64,000 nucleotides of DNA from Symsagittifera roscoffensis (Eukaryota > Xenacoelomorpha > Acoela > Convolutidae): positions 62,001-126,000 of the forward strand of contig NC_087062.1 of NCBI RefSeq assembly GCF_963678635.1, in the 5' to 3' direction. The translations under genes and the position numbers were made by a program. The notes beneath the pieces were generated by a model. That model did not search any database and had not been told where the DNA came from. It saw only the letters and a list, made by a program, of their open reading frames with translations. The first letter of the stretch is position 1. Every line of letters begins with the position of its first letter. This document shows positions 32,371 to 43,668 of the stretch, piece by piece.

Positions 32371-33005
32371 AACTCTTCCTCTGCTCTCCTATCCGTACTC
32401 CTGTCAACATTCCGTTTTGATTTTTTTTTCATATTTTTATATGTTATTTTATCTATTATTTATCAAGTCCTCCTTACCTTCTTACCCTCTTATTATTTGT
32501 CACGTCCTTCGTCCTTCTCAAGCAGGTCAGTTTTTTAATGAGGTCTCACACTTATTTAGTTGAACAGTGGGAAAGTTTGGAAGGGATTAAATTTAACCAC
32601 CGCGCGAAAATAAATACCAAAGTTTTTTGTCTGTCGGGTGTCCTAAGAGAGGGGTCTTTTTATTTCGGGCAGGGTACTTTGGGGGTCTTTAAAAAAGATA
32701 GGTCCTTTTGGACCCTACTTTTGGTAGGACCCCAAAGAACCCTACCGTCAAAAAGACCCCCCCCCCTACGGACACACGGCGGATTACAATACTACTATTG
32801 AATATCTTTTTTGTATTACAAACACAGAAAAATGCAGAACTGAGAAAACACAAGATTTTACAGTTCAGAATAAAAGAAATAAAATTTCCCAAACTTTGAC
32901 TCTAAATACTTTCGAAGTATATTTGACGCAGGTCATTCGATTCATAACCTCGTTCTTCTTTGCAGTGAAGAGACAAAACTGAATTTCATATGACCTGTTG
33001 ACATT
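32371..33005. other. Low-information DNA with one foldback
   Basis: Pyrimidine-rich then AT-rich sequence. Apart from the inverted repeat at 32651-32762, nothing recognisable. Short frames in it run across the foldback and are not credible. Confidence 0.5.
32651..32762. repeat. Imperfect inverted repeat (foldback/MITE-like)
   Basis: The left arm 32651-32687 (GGGGTCTTTTT ... GGGTACTTTGGGG) is mirrored by the right arm 32728-32762 (CCCCAAAGAACCC ... AAAAAGACCCC). The centre contains a smaller palindrome (GGTCCTTTTGGACC). It could be a small foldback transposon or a hairpin-forming terminator-like sequence. Confidence 0.5.
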
Positions 33006-33347
33006 TTATTTTTTGATTGTGACAAAAAAGTGTCTTCTTTTGTAATTTGTTAGGTCATACCCTTTATTGCAATTGGTAAGCTCCTTATCAAAAGTTAATT
33101 CTTTGTTTGAAATGAGTTTCAGTTTTGAAACAAAACCAAGGTTTTCAGCATCGTGAATAACAGTTTTTTCGATAGTCCAGATTGTTTCTTGTTCCTTTTC
33201 CCCAATATGGACTTGCTGTTCTTTCTCGACTTGCCCTGATTCATTTACAATGAATTCAACATAAGTGGTGCTAGAGTCGTTTCGTGAGTAATTTTGGAAT
33301 AGAAAAACAAGTTGAGCAGAAGAATGAAAGTAAACAAAATGGGTCAT
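33006..33347 (-). CDS. Hypothetical protein
   Basis: 113-residue frame with protein-like composition. The N-terminal part is aromatic/hydrophobic (THFVYFHSSAQLVFLF) and could be a signal or the leftover of an intron. It is followed by a charged segment (VEKEQQVHIGEKEQETIW) and a Lys/Arg-rich end. It lies between the Polinton cluster and the retroelement and is not recognised. The frame may be a single exon. Confidence 0.3.
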   Translation of the reverse strand: MTHFVYFHSSAQLVFLFQNYSRNDSSTTYVEFIVNESGQVEKEQQVHIGEKEQETIWTIEKTVIHDAENLGFVSKLKLISNKELTFDKELTNCNKGYDLTNYKRRHFFVTIKK

Positions 33348-33898
33348 TATGATATAAACTTATATGGAAATAGCATCAAACAAGGAGTGTATTGTATGAG
33401 TTCCCAAATTTCGATAGGCGTAATTTCTCAAAATAAACCTTCAAGTATCTGCAAAATAGTTTTCTAGATGTCAGTTGCTCTACTGCAAGCGATTTTAATT
33501 TTTATTCGGATTATAACGAAAAAAACCACAAAGCAACTCTGTTTCCGATATTTCATACTAAAAACACGTTGCGACAGGTGCTATGTTTCAACGCTTCTAA
33601 ACTTTTCTTCGGGTTATCACAAAAAACCAATACGTTTTTCTATTCCTGAAACGTTTTTCGAAAACTACGTTGCAAATTTTGGTGTTTCTTGGAGGGTTGC
33701 ATGTTCTATTATGTTTAATTAGGAACATCAATTAGCCAAACTTTACGGGAAAGAGATAAGTTTCTATAAGCTGATCAAGAAATTGACTGTTTTTTATCTG
33801 TTTAATAACAGATTCTAATCAGGTCTTACTACATCAATGGGAGAGGTATTTAATCAACTTGGTCGAGCAGTTCAACTGAATTAATAATGGAGAAGAGC
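33348..33898. other. Intergenic DNA
   Basis: No convincing gene. The plus-strand frame at 33468-33722 has no recognisable features. Contains AT-rich runs only. Confidence 0.5.
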
Positions 33899-34302
33899 TG
33901 AAAAAATACTTATTTATGTGTGCGGCTCAATCAAAAAAAAATTGAAAGGTTTCTGTACAGAAAAAAATCTTGGGTAAAAGTTTCTGTACAGCTTTTGCAG
34001 AAATCAAAATTAGTATTTTGAATTTGAATTAGGGAAAATTTTGAATTTAAAATCAGAAATTTGAAATGAAAAGTTTATTGCTGGTCATGTACCTAGTGAT
34101 AAAAAAAATTTTGTGATGAAATATTCAAGCTGGCCCTAAATTTTTAGTGGTATTCTTAGTGTTGTTAAATGTTTCGGAAATGAGACTTTTCTTAGACAAA
34201 TCTAATTAAAATTGAGAAGAAATTTGTTTTACCCATGAATAAAAGATTTTAATAAACGTGTGAAACGAACAAATATGCTGTTTGAAAAAAAAAGTCAGTT
34301 AT

Positions 34303-34712
34303 TGAACCAGATCTAAACTACATTTTATTATTGGTTATAAATTGGATATTTTAACACTAAAAAATGTTTAATATTAGCCAATCATGATCCATCTAACTAA
34401 CAACCCACTTATATGCAAGTGCTGAAATTATTTGTAACTTCAGCACCAGAGAAATTTGAATTTAACTTAGAATTTAGTTACCTCTCGAAGAGAACTTTAG
34501 CAATCGCAATAAGCCAGAATACTCTAGATCTATTGAGCCTAGTAGAGACTAGTAAAACACCCTGAGACTAGTAGATATAAGTGTAAGATTAGGATCGGTA
34601 TTAGACTAAGAAATTGCACGAATCTATCCGGCCGAAAATAAGATAGCGTGACGAACAGACAAAGTACCCTATCCGAAGTTACTCTTTGAGTTAGACCTAA
34701 AAACACAACTCA
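34303..34712 (+). repeat. LTR-C (upstream copy in the tandem duplication)
   Basis: 410 bp, TGAACCAGATC to ACAACTCA. It has all LTR family signatures and is followed by a PBS at 34715. Duplicated together with its leader, so it is not necessarily the functional 5' LTR. Confidence 0.85.
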
Positions 34713-34714
34713 TC

Positions 34715-34724
34715 TGGTGCGACC
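34715..34724 (+). promoter_or_regulatory. tRNA primer-binding site, upstream duplicate
   Basis: TGGTGCGACC two bases after LTR-C, identical to the other two sites over these ten bases. Confidence 0.6.
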
Positions 34725-34831
34725 ATAATTCTGTAATAAGACCTTCAAAACAAACTAGCTTAGAATTAACAAGATAGATTAGAACTAGACAAAGCATTTT
34801 CAAAATGTTACCTGACAATAATTTAATTGAA

Positions 34832-35035
34832 ATGTCTCTACGACTCAATAGATCAGAGCCACTATTCTGTACAAAACGAGAACTACCCCGTATTGGAAGA
34901 AGACCTCGGACAAGAGACCATCTACGACTACAAAGAAACTTACTATTAATTTTCATGGTTAAAGGGCAAAAGCCAACACAAGTTTTTCTGAAAAAAAAAC
35001 TTATTTATGTGTGCGGCTCAATCAAAAAAAGTTGA
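34832..35035 (+). CDS. Arg-rich leader ORF, upstream duplicate
   Basis: Same frame as 17953 and 35920, from MSLRLNRSEPLF through RRPRTRDHLRLQRN. It loses similarity at about residue 48, where the duplication junction intervenes. It has several changes that alter residues (e.g. Arg to Cys in the LFRT motif), as expected for an unused copy. Confidence 0.35.
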   Translation: MSLRLNRSEPLFCTKRELPRIGRRPRTRDHLRLQRNLLLIFMVKGQKPTQVFLKKKLIYVCGSIKKS

Positions 35036-35390
35036 AAGATTTTGGTACAGAAAAAAATCTCGATTGGAAGTTTTTGTACAGATTTTGCAGAAATCAAAAT
35101 TAGTATTTTGAATTTAAATTAGGGAAAATTTTGAATTTAAAATCAGAAATTTTAAATGAAAAGATTATTGCTGGTCATGAACCTAGTGATAATAAAATTT
35201 TTGTGATGAAATATTCAAACTGGCCCTAAAATTTTAGTGGTATTCTTAGTGTTGTTAAATCTTTCGGAAATGAGACTTTTCTTAGACAAATCTAATTCAA
35301 ATTGAGAAGAAATTTGATTTACCTATGAATAAAAGATTTTAACAAACGGGTGAAACGAACAAATATGTTGTTGAAACAAAAAGTCAGTAA

Positions 35391-35800
35391 TGGAATCAGA
35401 TCTAAACTGCATTTTCTTATTCGTTATAAATTGGATTTTTTATCACTAAAAATATTTAATATTAACCAATCATGATATATCTAGCTAACAACCCACTTAT
35501 TTGTAAGTGCTGAAATTACTTGTAATTTCAGCACCAGAGAGACTTGAAATTAACTTAGAAATTAGTTACCTCCTCAAGAGAACTTTAGCAATCGCAATAA
35601 GCCAGTATACTCTAGATCTATTGAGCCTAGCAGAGACTAGTTAATCACCCTGAGACTAGTAGATATAATGGTAAGATTAGGATCGGTATTAGACTAAGAA
35701 GTTGCACGAATCTATCCGGCTGAAAATAAGATAGCGTGACGAACAGACGAAGTAACCCATCCGAAATTACTCTTTGAGCTAGACTTAAAAAGAACACTCA
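35391..35800 (+). repeat. LTR-D (5' LTR of element D)
   Basis: 410 bp from TGGAATCAGATC to AACACTCA. It aligns end to end with LTR-E, LTR-C and LTR-B. TG...CA termini. Confidence 0.87.
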
Positions 35801-35802
35801 GC

Positions 35803-35812
35803 TGGTGCGACC
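35803..35812 (+). promoter_or_regulatory. tRNA primer-binding site of element D
   Basis: TGGTGCGACC two bases downstream of LTR-D. Similarity to the element-B site drops after ATAAGACT. Confidence 0.65.
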
Positions 35813-35919
35813 ATAAGACTGTAATAAGACCTTAAAAACAAACATGCTCAGAATTAACAAGATAGATTAGAATTAGACAAAACATTTTCAAAATGTTACA
35901 TGACAATAATTTAAATGAA

Positions 35920-36126
35920 ATGTCTCTACGACTCAATAGATCAGAGCCGCTGTTCCGTACAAAACGAGAACAACCCCGTATTGGAAGAAAACTTCAGAAA
36001 AGAGACGATCTACGACTACAAAGAAACTTACTATTAAGTTTCCTGGTTGTACGGCAAAAGCCAACACAAGTTTTTCTATTTAGAATTTTACTAGCAATGA
36101 ATTTAGATTTTCTTTTGCAAACATAA
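35920..36126 (+). CDS. Arg-rich leader ORF, element D
   Basis: Frame starting MSLRLNRSEPLFRT and continuing through an Arg/Lys-rich segment (KREQPRIGRK) to QKPTQVFLF. It aligns without gaps with the copy at 17953 over about 48 codons. An in-frame upstream ATG at 35893 adds nine residues, but the element B copy does not share it, so 35920 is chosen. Confidence 0.4.
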   Translation: MSLRLNRSEPLFRTKREQPRIGRKLQKRDDLRLQRNLLLSFLVVRQKPTQVFLFRILLAMNLDFLLQT

Positions 36127-37091
36127 AATTCTTCAATGATCGTTTCAGGCGCTAGATCAAATTTATTATTGTACAATAACGATTGATAAAAACACCTCAA
36201 ATCGTTTTCTCCAAATCGGCAGTAAAATTCATAAAAGGTATCTGAAAAATGTATTTATTGAAAATAAAAATAAAAATTAGTAAACATGATCCTAAATTAT
36301 TAGTAAACATAAATCATCTTGTCATCTTCAGCTTCATCACCTAAACATAACAGCAATCAAAAAACCACTAATATCATAAAATACTAAATCTTTCTATCAA
36401 TTAAATTTTAATTATTTTTTAAAAGCTTATCCTAATTTTTACCCTGATTTAACTTAAAATTATTCAATCTTTAATTAGATCAACAAGGTTTTCTTTGGAT
36501 CCCAACTAAATATTTAACTTAATCAATTTTATATCATTTACATTTATTATTCTGATCATCAAGGCTTATACTTGGATCAAATAGAACAATTTTGTTCTCC
36601 CCACCAATTATCAAGTGTCTAACGACCACAAACGTCGATTCACTATCCAAACCTTTCAAAAGACCCAGGACTAATCGAAATTTTTCAATCACTCTCACCA
36701 TTCTAATTAGGCTAAACAGTGAAGAACTTCGGTTAGTCATCCATCACTTGACCCCCCTCTCACCTGACCCAGGATAAACCTTAATCTTAGTAAGTTTAAA
36801 AATAGTATCTAACAAACTACTTGCGTTCTAATAAAACCTGAACCTTATGGATCGATTTACTATTCTCCAACCCTTGAACACAATCACTACCCCTTAAGAA
36901 GATTAAGTAAGTTAACACCTTAACTTAGATGGGGCACGAGAAACTAACAATCATTCTTCGGAATCGATATATACTTTTCTCTCCAACCCTGAATAAAATA
37001 CTCAAGTTAGGCTAACCAAAAATCGTAAGGACTAACAGTCTAGGTTATTAAAATCACTAATAACATCCTTGCATCCTTCATCCTTAACCTT
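36127..37091 (+). other. Untranslated leader of element D
   Basis: Aligned with 18229-19022, somewhat longer. The 36592-36777 frame matches part of the 18543-18803 frame only weakly. No gene supported. Confidence 0.5.
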
Positions 37092-37346
37092 ATGTCACTG
37101 AACAATTTAGGAAATGAACAAACCTCACTACACAATTGTGAGATATACAACGAAAAATACGATCTCGTAATCACCCCGCACAAACAAACAATTGGATATA
37201 TTCGAACAAAACAACAAACAAAAAAAAATATATATAAACAGAGACAGATTACACAAAAAAAGTTTTCAAAGCAAAAAAATACACTCTCCGAATCAGAAAT
37301 CAGTAAATTAGAATCATTTTACAAACTAAAAGAAACAAAAAATTAA
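37092..37346 (+). CDS. Pre-gag small basic ORF, element D
   Basis: 84 codons. The N-terminal third (HNCEIYNEKYDLVITPHK) is shared with the element-B remnant at 19023. The rest is very Lys/Gln/Thr-rich (QQTKKNIYKQRQITQKKF) and ends in a Ser/Glu-rich segment. Further readable sequence with DQLHFSDSEA and a Lys/Arg cluster, then KPVRLYNWNQ, follows in shifted frames up to the gag start at 37525 and is also matched in element B. A real small gene of perhaps 150 codons is therefore plausible. Not recognised. Confidence 0.4.
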   Translation: MSLNNLGNEQTSLHNCEIYNEKYDLVITPHKQTIGYIRTKQQTKKNIYKQRQITQKKFSKQKNTLSESEISKLESFYKLKETKN

Positions 37347-37524
37347 AACTACCCAGTTCAAGATCAATTACATTTTTCCGACTCAGAAGCCACATCACAT
37401 TCATCAAAACAAGGAAAAAGACGAATGAAAAAGATATAAAAAAATAAACCAGTACGTCTATACAATTGGAATCAATCAATCAGACATATTGAACTTTACG
37501 CACTAACAGTCATAAAACGAAAAA

Positions 37525-38715
37525 ATGAGCCACACTCAAAGTGACGAAAGCCCAGACGAAAACTCTGTTTTTCCATTTCTCATCACTTCATTCACTGATG
37601 ATAGAGGACAAACACAATTTTGCTATAATCTACTCGCAAACTTATTTGAACAAGGAATTAGCCCATGTAAAGCAGAAGTCCCAGAAATAAAAATCAAAAG
37701 ACAAATTGTCGATCGTTATTTAAAAGGAATATGTAACTTAACACAAAAATATGGAATTTACACCATAGAACTCAGTACAACAAGTAAATTTCATAATAAA
37801 TATGTTATCTAAACAGATGACATCGACATAGAATTTTCAAAAGTATTCACAGAAAACATTAAAAACATACAACACCAAATTCACAGAGAGCAAATTCATT
37901 TTTTACTAATGCTGTTTTTGCAATAATATATAGTAATTTATCTATATTGGAATAGACAGAAACTCAAAGTACATCACCAGTTCAAGCATCAAGACACACA
38001 ACTTTAAGAAATGAAATTGCCGCATTCTCAGCATTTTTAAACACAATCTATGAAAACGTTTCAAACAATGATATTTCACAAAATGTTAAACACGATTTAC
38101 AAAAACTTTTAGCAGGGTTTATAATTAACTATTTCACACATAATATTGATTTAATTGCACAAGCAAGAAAAAATTTTAGACCTCAAAGTACCAATGATGA
38201 CGCTGTCATTGCAGAACAACCAGATTATGTTTGGGACCACGAATGGTCTCATCCACTATTCCTGAACATCCCAATAGACATCTCAAGCCAAGCAATCAGT
38301 ACAATATCTATTCATAAAGACTATGTAAAAGTATTTCCACTTACAATAAATGCAACACCTCTAAATTATAATTCTTTCTTACCTGATAGACAAAACAATA
38401 GTTTAAATCCATCTTTTATACAACAAGAAAATCTAATTAGAGCAAGAAATCTTACCCAACAAGATATTCAAACACCATCACAATTTATAATGAAGAAATA
38501 GTTGAAACAATAGCAACAACTACACAACAAAGTATCTCACCAATACATCCAAATCTCACAACACGAAGACCCAATAATCCAACATTACCACCACAAGTAA
38601 CATTGCAATATACGGTTAAACCCTCGGTTGCTCCAAAAGATTCGCATATGGACTATCAGACATATAGACCAAAGACGAAACCATTAAAAACACGGAAAAC
38701 ATTCACTAGACATAA
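37525..38715 (+). pseudogene. gag: gag, element D (C-terminal half deleted)
   Basis: The start at 37525 is followed by the conserved DENSVFPFLITSFTDDRGQT block and ANLFE, open for 95 codons; it then continues in other frames (AAFSAFLN.IYENVS, QPDYVWDHEWSHPLFLNIPIDIS) to about 38715. There the sequence jumps to a position corresponding to about 23790 in element B, so the capsid C-terminus, zinc knuckle, SR-like tail and protease are all missing. The YVWD.EWSHPL...IPIDISS block is shared word for word with element B and is probably a real Gag segment. Confidence 0.7.
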
Positions 38716-38834
38716 GTCAATCTACAATTCTTGATGAAGATTTATCAATAAACAATATAATAAGCAACTACTAGACATATGTCAATCTACAATTCTTGAT
38801 GAAGATTTATCAATAAACAATATAATAAGCAACG
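38705..38834 (+). repeat. 65-bp direct tandem repeat at a deletion junction
   Basis: ACTAGACATA(A/T)GTCAATC... occurs at 38705-38769 and again at 38770-38834 with one or two differences. It lies exactly where about 3.2 kb of gag-pro present in element B is missing. Confidence 0.85.
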
Positions 38835-39910
38835 AAAAAAAGAAATACAGATCAGTTCACAAAATCACCATTTTTTAAACCAACGTTTAAAATAACAGAT
38901 TATACAGAAGAACAACAAAAATTTTAACCAATTTTTACTTTTCAACACTCTCAAATAACACAGAACAAATTGAACAAATTAGTCAAACTACTACTAAAAT
39001 ATCCAACAGTTTATGCAACATCAAATTTTGATGTTTGAAAAGTTAGTTAATCACTACATTTCACTTAAAAGTTAGTTAATCACTAGTTAATCACTAGTTA
39101 ATCGCTACAATCACTACTGACGCAATTTTCAAGAAACAAAGAGCAAGCAAAGTACCAATACACTTACATGATAATGTAAACAGACTACTTGACATTCTAG
39201 AACAATATGAAATTATATCACCAGTAAATAAAGAAGAACAACCAAAAGGTAACACCCTTATCAACCCAGTTGTCATCGTAGCTAAAGGAGAATCACTAAA
39301 AACAGTTCTAGACGCTAGATATCTCACCTCACTAATTGAAGAATCTAAATGCAATCGGCCTAATGAACCAATTCAAGTCATCCTAACAAAGATAGATGGT
39401 AAATATTTCGAAATTGCAGATATGAATAGTGCATATAATCAAATGCCATTAGATGAACACAATTCGTTATTGGAAATCAACAATACGAGTTCAATAGATT
39501 ATTCTATGGAATATCCATAGGACCAGCTTTCGAGTTTTTTCAGCCTTTGAGTAAAATTTTTAGACCACTTATTCTCAACAAAAATGCAAGCACATTTTTA
39601 GACGATAATTTCATGCAATCACCAACTAAAGAAGAAATATTTACAGTCTTAGAACATTATCATCAAACACTCAAAAATGAAAACACGAAAACAGCCCCGG
39701 ACAAATTACAGTTTTTCATAACACGCGTAAATTTTCTTTGACACATTATTAGAGAGAAACATTATAACTCCATTAAAAACACGTATCGCCGCAATTAAAA
39801 AATTTTGACCACCCACAAATAAAACGAAAATCCAAGAATTTCTTAGAATGTTAAATTTCTTAAGTAAATATGTATAAAAACTGCAATTATACTTAAAACC
39901 CTTCTATAAC
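38835..39910 (+). pseudogene. Reverse transcriptase, element D
   Basis: Same RT blocks as element B: INPVVIVAKGESLKTVLDARYL (39260-39325), ADMNSAYNQMPLD (about 39418-39456), YGISIGPAFE (about 39505-39535), and the catalytic box as FLDD at 39595-39606 (Tyr to Phe). The connection with RVNFL and IQEFLRMLNFLSKY follows. A stretch of short repeats with AGTTAATCACT (39041-39105) replaces part of the fingers. Stops and frame changes near 39050, 39460 and 39740 inactivate it. Confidence 0.82.
39041..39105 (+). repeat. Short AGTTAATCACTA direct repeats
   Basis: Four imperfect copies of AGTTAATCACTA within about 60 bp inside the RT fingers region. Absent from element B. Confidence 0.75.
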
Positions 39911-39939
39911 ATACTTAGACAACAAAGTAATTTTGAATG

Positions 39940-40400
39940 GACTACCGAATATCAAACAACGATTTGGAGTAATTAAAAAACTTTTAACAGAACGAATATC
40001 AAACATAATTCCAGATTAAAATAAACCATTCTGAGCAATGTGCGAAGCCTCAAATTTTGGCATCGGCGCAGCATTACTACAATCACATAGTGGAACAAAC
40101 AAAATGAATCTTATATCAGCCAACTCTCGTTTATTTACCCAATCTGAACTACGACTCTCTACTCTTATGAGATAATGTACAGCTATAATATATACATTTA
40201 CAGAATATGAATTTCTGATACTTGGATCCAAGCACCCAACAGTTCTATTTACAGATCACAAACCAATTATGTTTGTTTTTACACAGAAATCAAATCCAAA
40301 CCATATAGTTTATAGAGTTCAGTGAATTCTAATCAAATTCCAATTCCCAAACCTCATATAGTTTGGACAGCAGAAAAAAAACCTTGCATTACCAGATACA
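39940..40400 (+). pseudogene. RNase H, element D
   Basis: CEASNFGIGAALLQSHSGTNK (about 40040-40100) is the first catalytic strand, with Glu in place of Asp. SRLFTQSELRLSTL (about 40125-40170), YTFTEYEFLILGSKHPTVLFTDHKPI (about 40190-40268) and then HIVYRVQ follow. It is better preserved at its 3' end than the element-B copy, where TEYEF is followed by a stop. Part of the pol polyprotein; would degrade the RNA strand in RNA-DNA hybrids. Confidence 0.75.
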
Positions 40401-40699
40401 TTAAGTAGAAATACGCCACCTGAACTGATTACACGAAAAAGTACAGTTGAAATACCACAGAATATTAAATTTAATTTCGCAAAAGATGAAACATCATCAC
40501 GATTAAAATGTAAATATGCATTGTTAATATTGTAAAAAAACGATATCGATCAATCACAAATTAATAATTTACAACATTTCCCAATTTATTTAGATTGTCA
40601 AAATAATCACTATGAAGTTGATTTATTAGGAACATCCGCATTTAAGCCGATCCCATATCCACATTGGATAAAACATAATATCCAACAAAAGAAAATTAA

Positions 40700-42338
40700 A
40701 CACTAATCATACAAAAAATATCCTTTTCCATTAACAGAAAAAGAAAATTTAACTGATAAATAAATTTATCAGGACCACCAACAAATGACTTGAAAAACAC
40801 AGTAAATCAATTTTTTAGCCTTCATGACCCACTCGACACAATTCCCCTATCAAAATTAGAAGTCGAAAATATTTTTCTATCACCAACAGAAAAAATTACA
40901 CTACAATTACTACAAAAGTACCAAAACCATGACCTGTCATTAGACAACTCAGATCATGGCACATATACAAAACAAAACCAGCAAAAGCTGATACCACAAT
41001 TTTAGGAAATAAAACAGTCCTCCGATATTTTAGAAAATTTAACAATTTAACTATAAATGAGAACACAGATCTTTTAGAATATCAAACACCTGATTCTAAA
41101 GTCCCCTGACTCCCTCTAAGTATGATGTTGATAGCATTCGACTTATCACATACGCAAAGTACAAAAGGACACTCATGATCAGAAAAGACATACTCAAATT
41201 TTACACACAATTTTTACTTCCCAAATGCCCCAATTTGGATTAAAGTATTATGCAACGATTGCATAATTTGCCATTTAATTAAACCTTACCCCAATGAAAA
41301 CAAATAGCACAAAACAAAATTTTAAAGGACAAAGTCTATATTTCAATCATAGAATTTCATTTGACACAAAAAGACCAATTTCACCATCCTCTGAAGGAAA
41401 TTTTTACATTATGGTCATTGTTGATGCATTTACGCACTACGTATCACTCAACTCAGTACCACATTGTAATGCTTATTATGCATATACAACACTCTACGAA
41501 CACTGGATAGCTAAATTTGGATTACCCGAAATCTTAGTCACAGACAATGGTGCAGAAATCATTAATAACGAAATCATCACACTATGCCACTTATACAATA
41601 TTAAACATAAACCACGTACATCTTATGCACCTTGGACAAATGGTTTAGTCGAAGGTATGAACCGTTCATTACAATAATACCTTAGATATATCATTAATGG
41701 AAATGATACACGATACACTGAATGGTCATCAGATGTAAAACTATTCCCCATATCATATAACTCACAAATCACAACGACTCTAGGAATGTCACTATATGAA
41801 ATGGTTTTTAATCAAAAGCCACGGAAAGCAATTATGTTTACAGCAAATGCCCAAAAAACACACAAGGTTATTGTCAACCAAATAAAGATTCAATATGTTA
41901 TAATCTACGATTACACACCCATGATGAAGACCATTTTCATCATCCACAGATTCTAGAACTAGCTTCCGGCACACATACCGCCTGGATTTTAGATAGAGAT
42001 AAAAACATAATGAAATCTACCAAAAAATAACAAAGAAATTGTTACAAAAGCAAAATATAAACAACCAAATTAATTCACGCCTTATGCCAGCCCCAGATTT
42101 AAAAATTGGAACATTTGTTTTAATACCCAATTTCATTACGCAAAAAAAAATCTCCAAAAAATTACAACCACTTCGAATAGGACCATACAAAATAATCGAC
42201 AAACCTACTGAAGTAACATACAAACTCACTGATTCACTAACAAAGAAATTGTCCAACACCATAACAATCTTCTACCTTATTATCCAAAAGAATACGCACT
42301 CCGCGAATTATCACAATTATATTCTTTTACAGGTTTAA
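40700..42338 (+). pseudogene. Integrase, element D (with GPY/F C-terminal module)
   Basis: Linker at 40790-41005. The HHCC zinc region is at about 41140-41270 (SHTQSTKGHS, CNDCIICH). The catalytic core is open at 41294-41677, with Asp in SFDTKR, the second Asp in VTDNGAEI (about 41540-41563, intact here unlike element B) and Glu in GLVEGMNRSL (about 41647-41676). A stop follows. The C-terminal part has the GPY/F module (LRIGPYKIIDKPTEVTYKL, about 42170-42230). The D,D35E spacing is right. This is the best-preserved integrase in the window, but stops at 41677 and frame changes near 41800-42040 break it. Confidence 0.85.
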
Positions 42339-43448
42339 AAACTGTTCACAACAACCCACAAACGGAACAAAATCAAACCGTTAATAACAATAAAAAAAAA
42401 GAAAACAATCCAACAGCAAAACGCAAACCCTCAAACATTTAACACACCAGAACCAAAAATATCTCAAAAGGAAAAAAAACTAGAAAAATGAAAGAGAAAA
42501 TTTTACCACAGGATCAACAACAAAAATCTGAACATAGAGAATCATCACAACTTCAAAGCCAACCCCGAAAAAACTATAAGATATTCATTGCTTAATCTAT
42601 AATAATAAATAAAGTTGAATTGCAAAAACAACTTCAATTTCGATCCACGATTATTAATCTTTTTAATCATTTTGAACTTTCACGTTTCCGTAATAACATG
42701 CTGAAAACACACTTGATAAATTCTAGTTCAATTTCAGCCAATAGAATTCATTCAAATTTGCCACCTTATTTCTCTAACACAAACTCATTAGCCGACAGAT
42801 ATCAATCTCCAGGCATATCTATAATTATAACTTTACGACCTCCAGGTCAAAAAAGCACCTTGCTAAAATTTGACAACCAAAATAAACACTAATTCAATAT
42901 TACAACCCTCCCCTATCAAATTATGTAGAGATCAACAATATTTTCCTAATTCAGACCTCAAAAATCCTCCAACCAAAAATGGCAAAACAGCCTAGAGTAA
43001 AAAAGAACCATGATCATGTGGCCTAAAGTACAAATATCTCAATGATACCCCCAATTATCCAACAAATGAAAATGAGTACCATAAAGTAAACCCCCAACAG
43101 TTTTTGACACAACTCAACCCATTTGTCAAAAAATCAATAAATAGTCCGACCACACTTGAGTCTCGCCCCAAAAATTTGAAAAATATTTGACGAAACAAAT
43201 CATTTCTTAAATGATTCCTTCTAGAACATTGATAACTTAAAACAAATACTTTCAAACCTTTTCACAAAATTTTCTACTCTACTTAATATTTTGCTATTCT
43301 TTTTCATCGAATCTTTCGAAGCCCTAATAATCCTTTTCATAATTTTTGCAATTTTTTTTAAATTTTTTATTCCCTATTTGAAGTATGTATCCAATTTTTC
43401 CAAATCCTTGACCACATTCACAGGTACGATAACTCAAAATCTATTTAA
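42339..43448 (+). other. Spacer between pol and the post-pol genes, element D
   Basis: Starts with a Lys/Asn/Gln-rich coding-like stretch that is probably the tail of Pol. A 90-codon open frame at 42620-42892 (MQKQLQFRSTIINLFNHF) has no recognised features. From 42839 on it matches 7576-8197. An acceptor-like TTCACAG occurs at about 43418, about 30 bp before the membrane-peptide ATG, matching TCCACAG in the other copies. Confidence 0.5.
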
Positions 43449-43668
43449 ATGATACGAATCAATTTCAGTCGAAAAGATCTTTCTATTGTTCATAATTTTC
43501 CTCACATTTTTAACATCCCTAATCATGACAATATGCAAAGGTATAAAATAGGCAATAGTCACAATCGCCTTAGCAACTATTCTTTTGATACTTTTTATTG
43601 AAGAGTTTTATAATACACATAAAGTTTCACTATAAGAACTGATCACTCAAACACATTTTCAAAATTGA
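43449..43668 (+). pseudogene. Short two-segment membrane peptide, copy 3
   Basis: Diverged copy with the same start context. Small insertions near the start and a TAG about one third in break the frame. The second hydrophobic segment (AIVTIALATILLILFIEE-like) is well preserved, and the stop falls at the position equivalent to copies 1 and 2. Preservation of the hydrophobic pattern in a diverged copy supports that the peptide was once coded. Confidence 0.45.

Larger units (their letters stand above)
33899..36078 (+). repeat. Tandem duplication of flank + LTR + leader (two units of about 1.09 kb)
   Basis: Unit 1 is 33899-34988 and unit 2 is 34989-36078. Each begins at AAAA.ACTTATTTATGTGTGCGG and ends in the leader at ACACAAGTTTTTCT. 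Each holds about 400 bp of AT-rich flank, a complete LTR and the Arg-rich leader ORF. The units differ at a noticeable number of positions (about 92% alike by eye), so the duplication is old. Confidence 0.85.
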
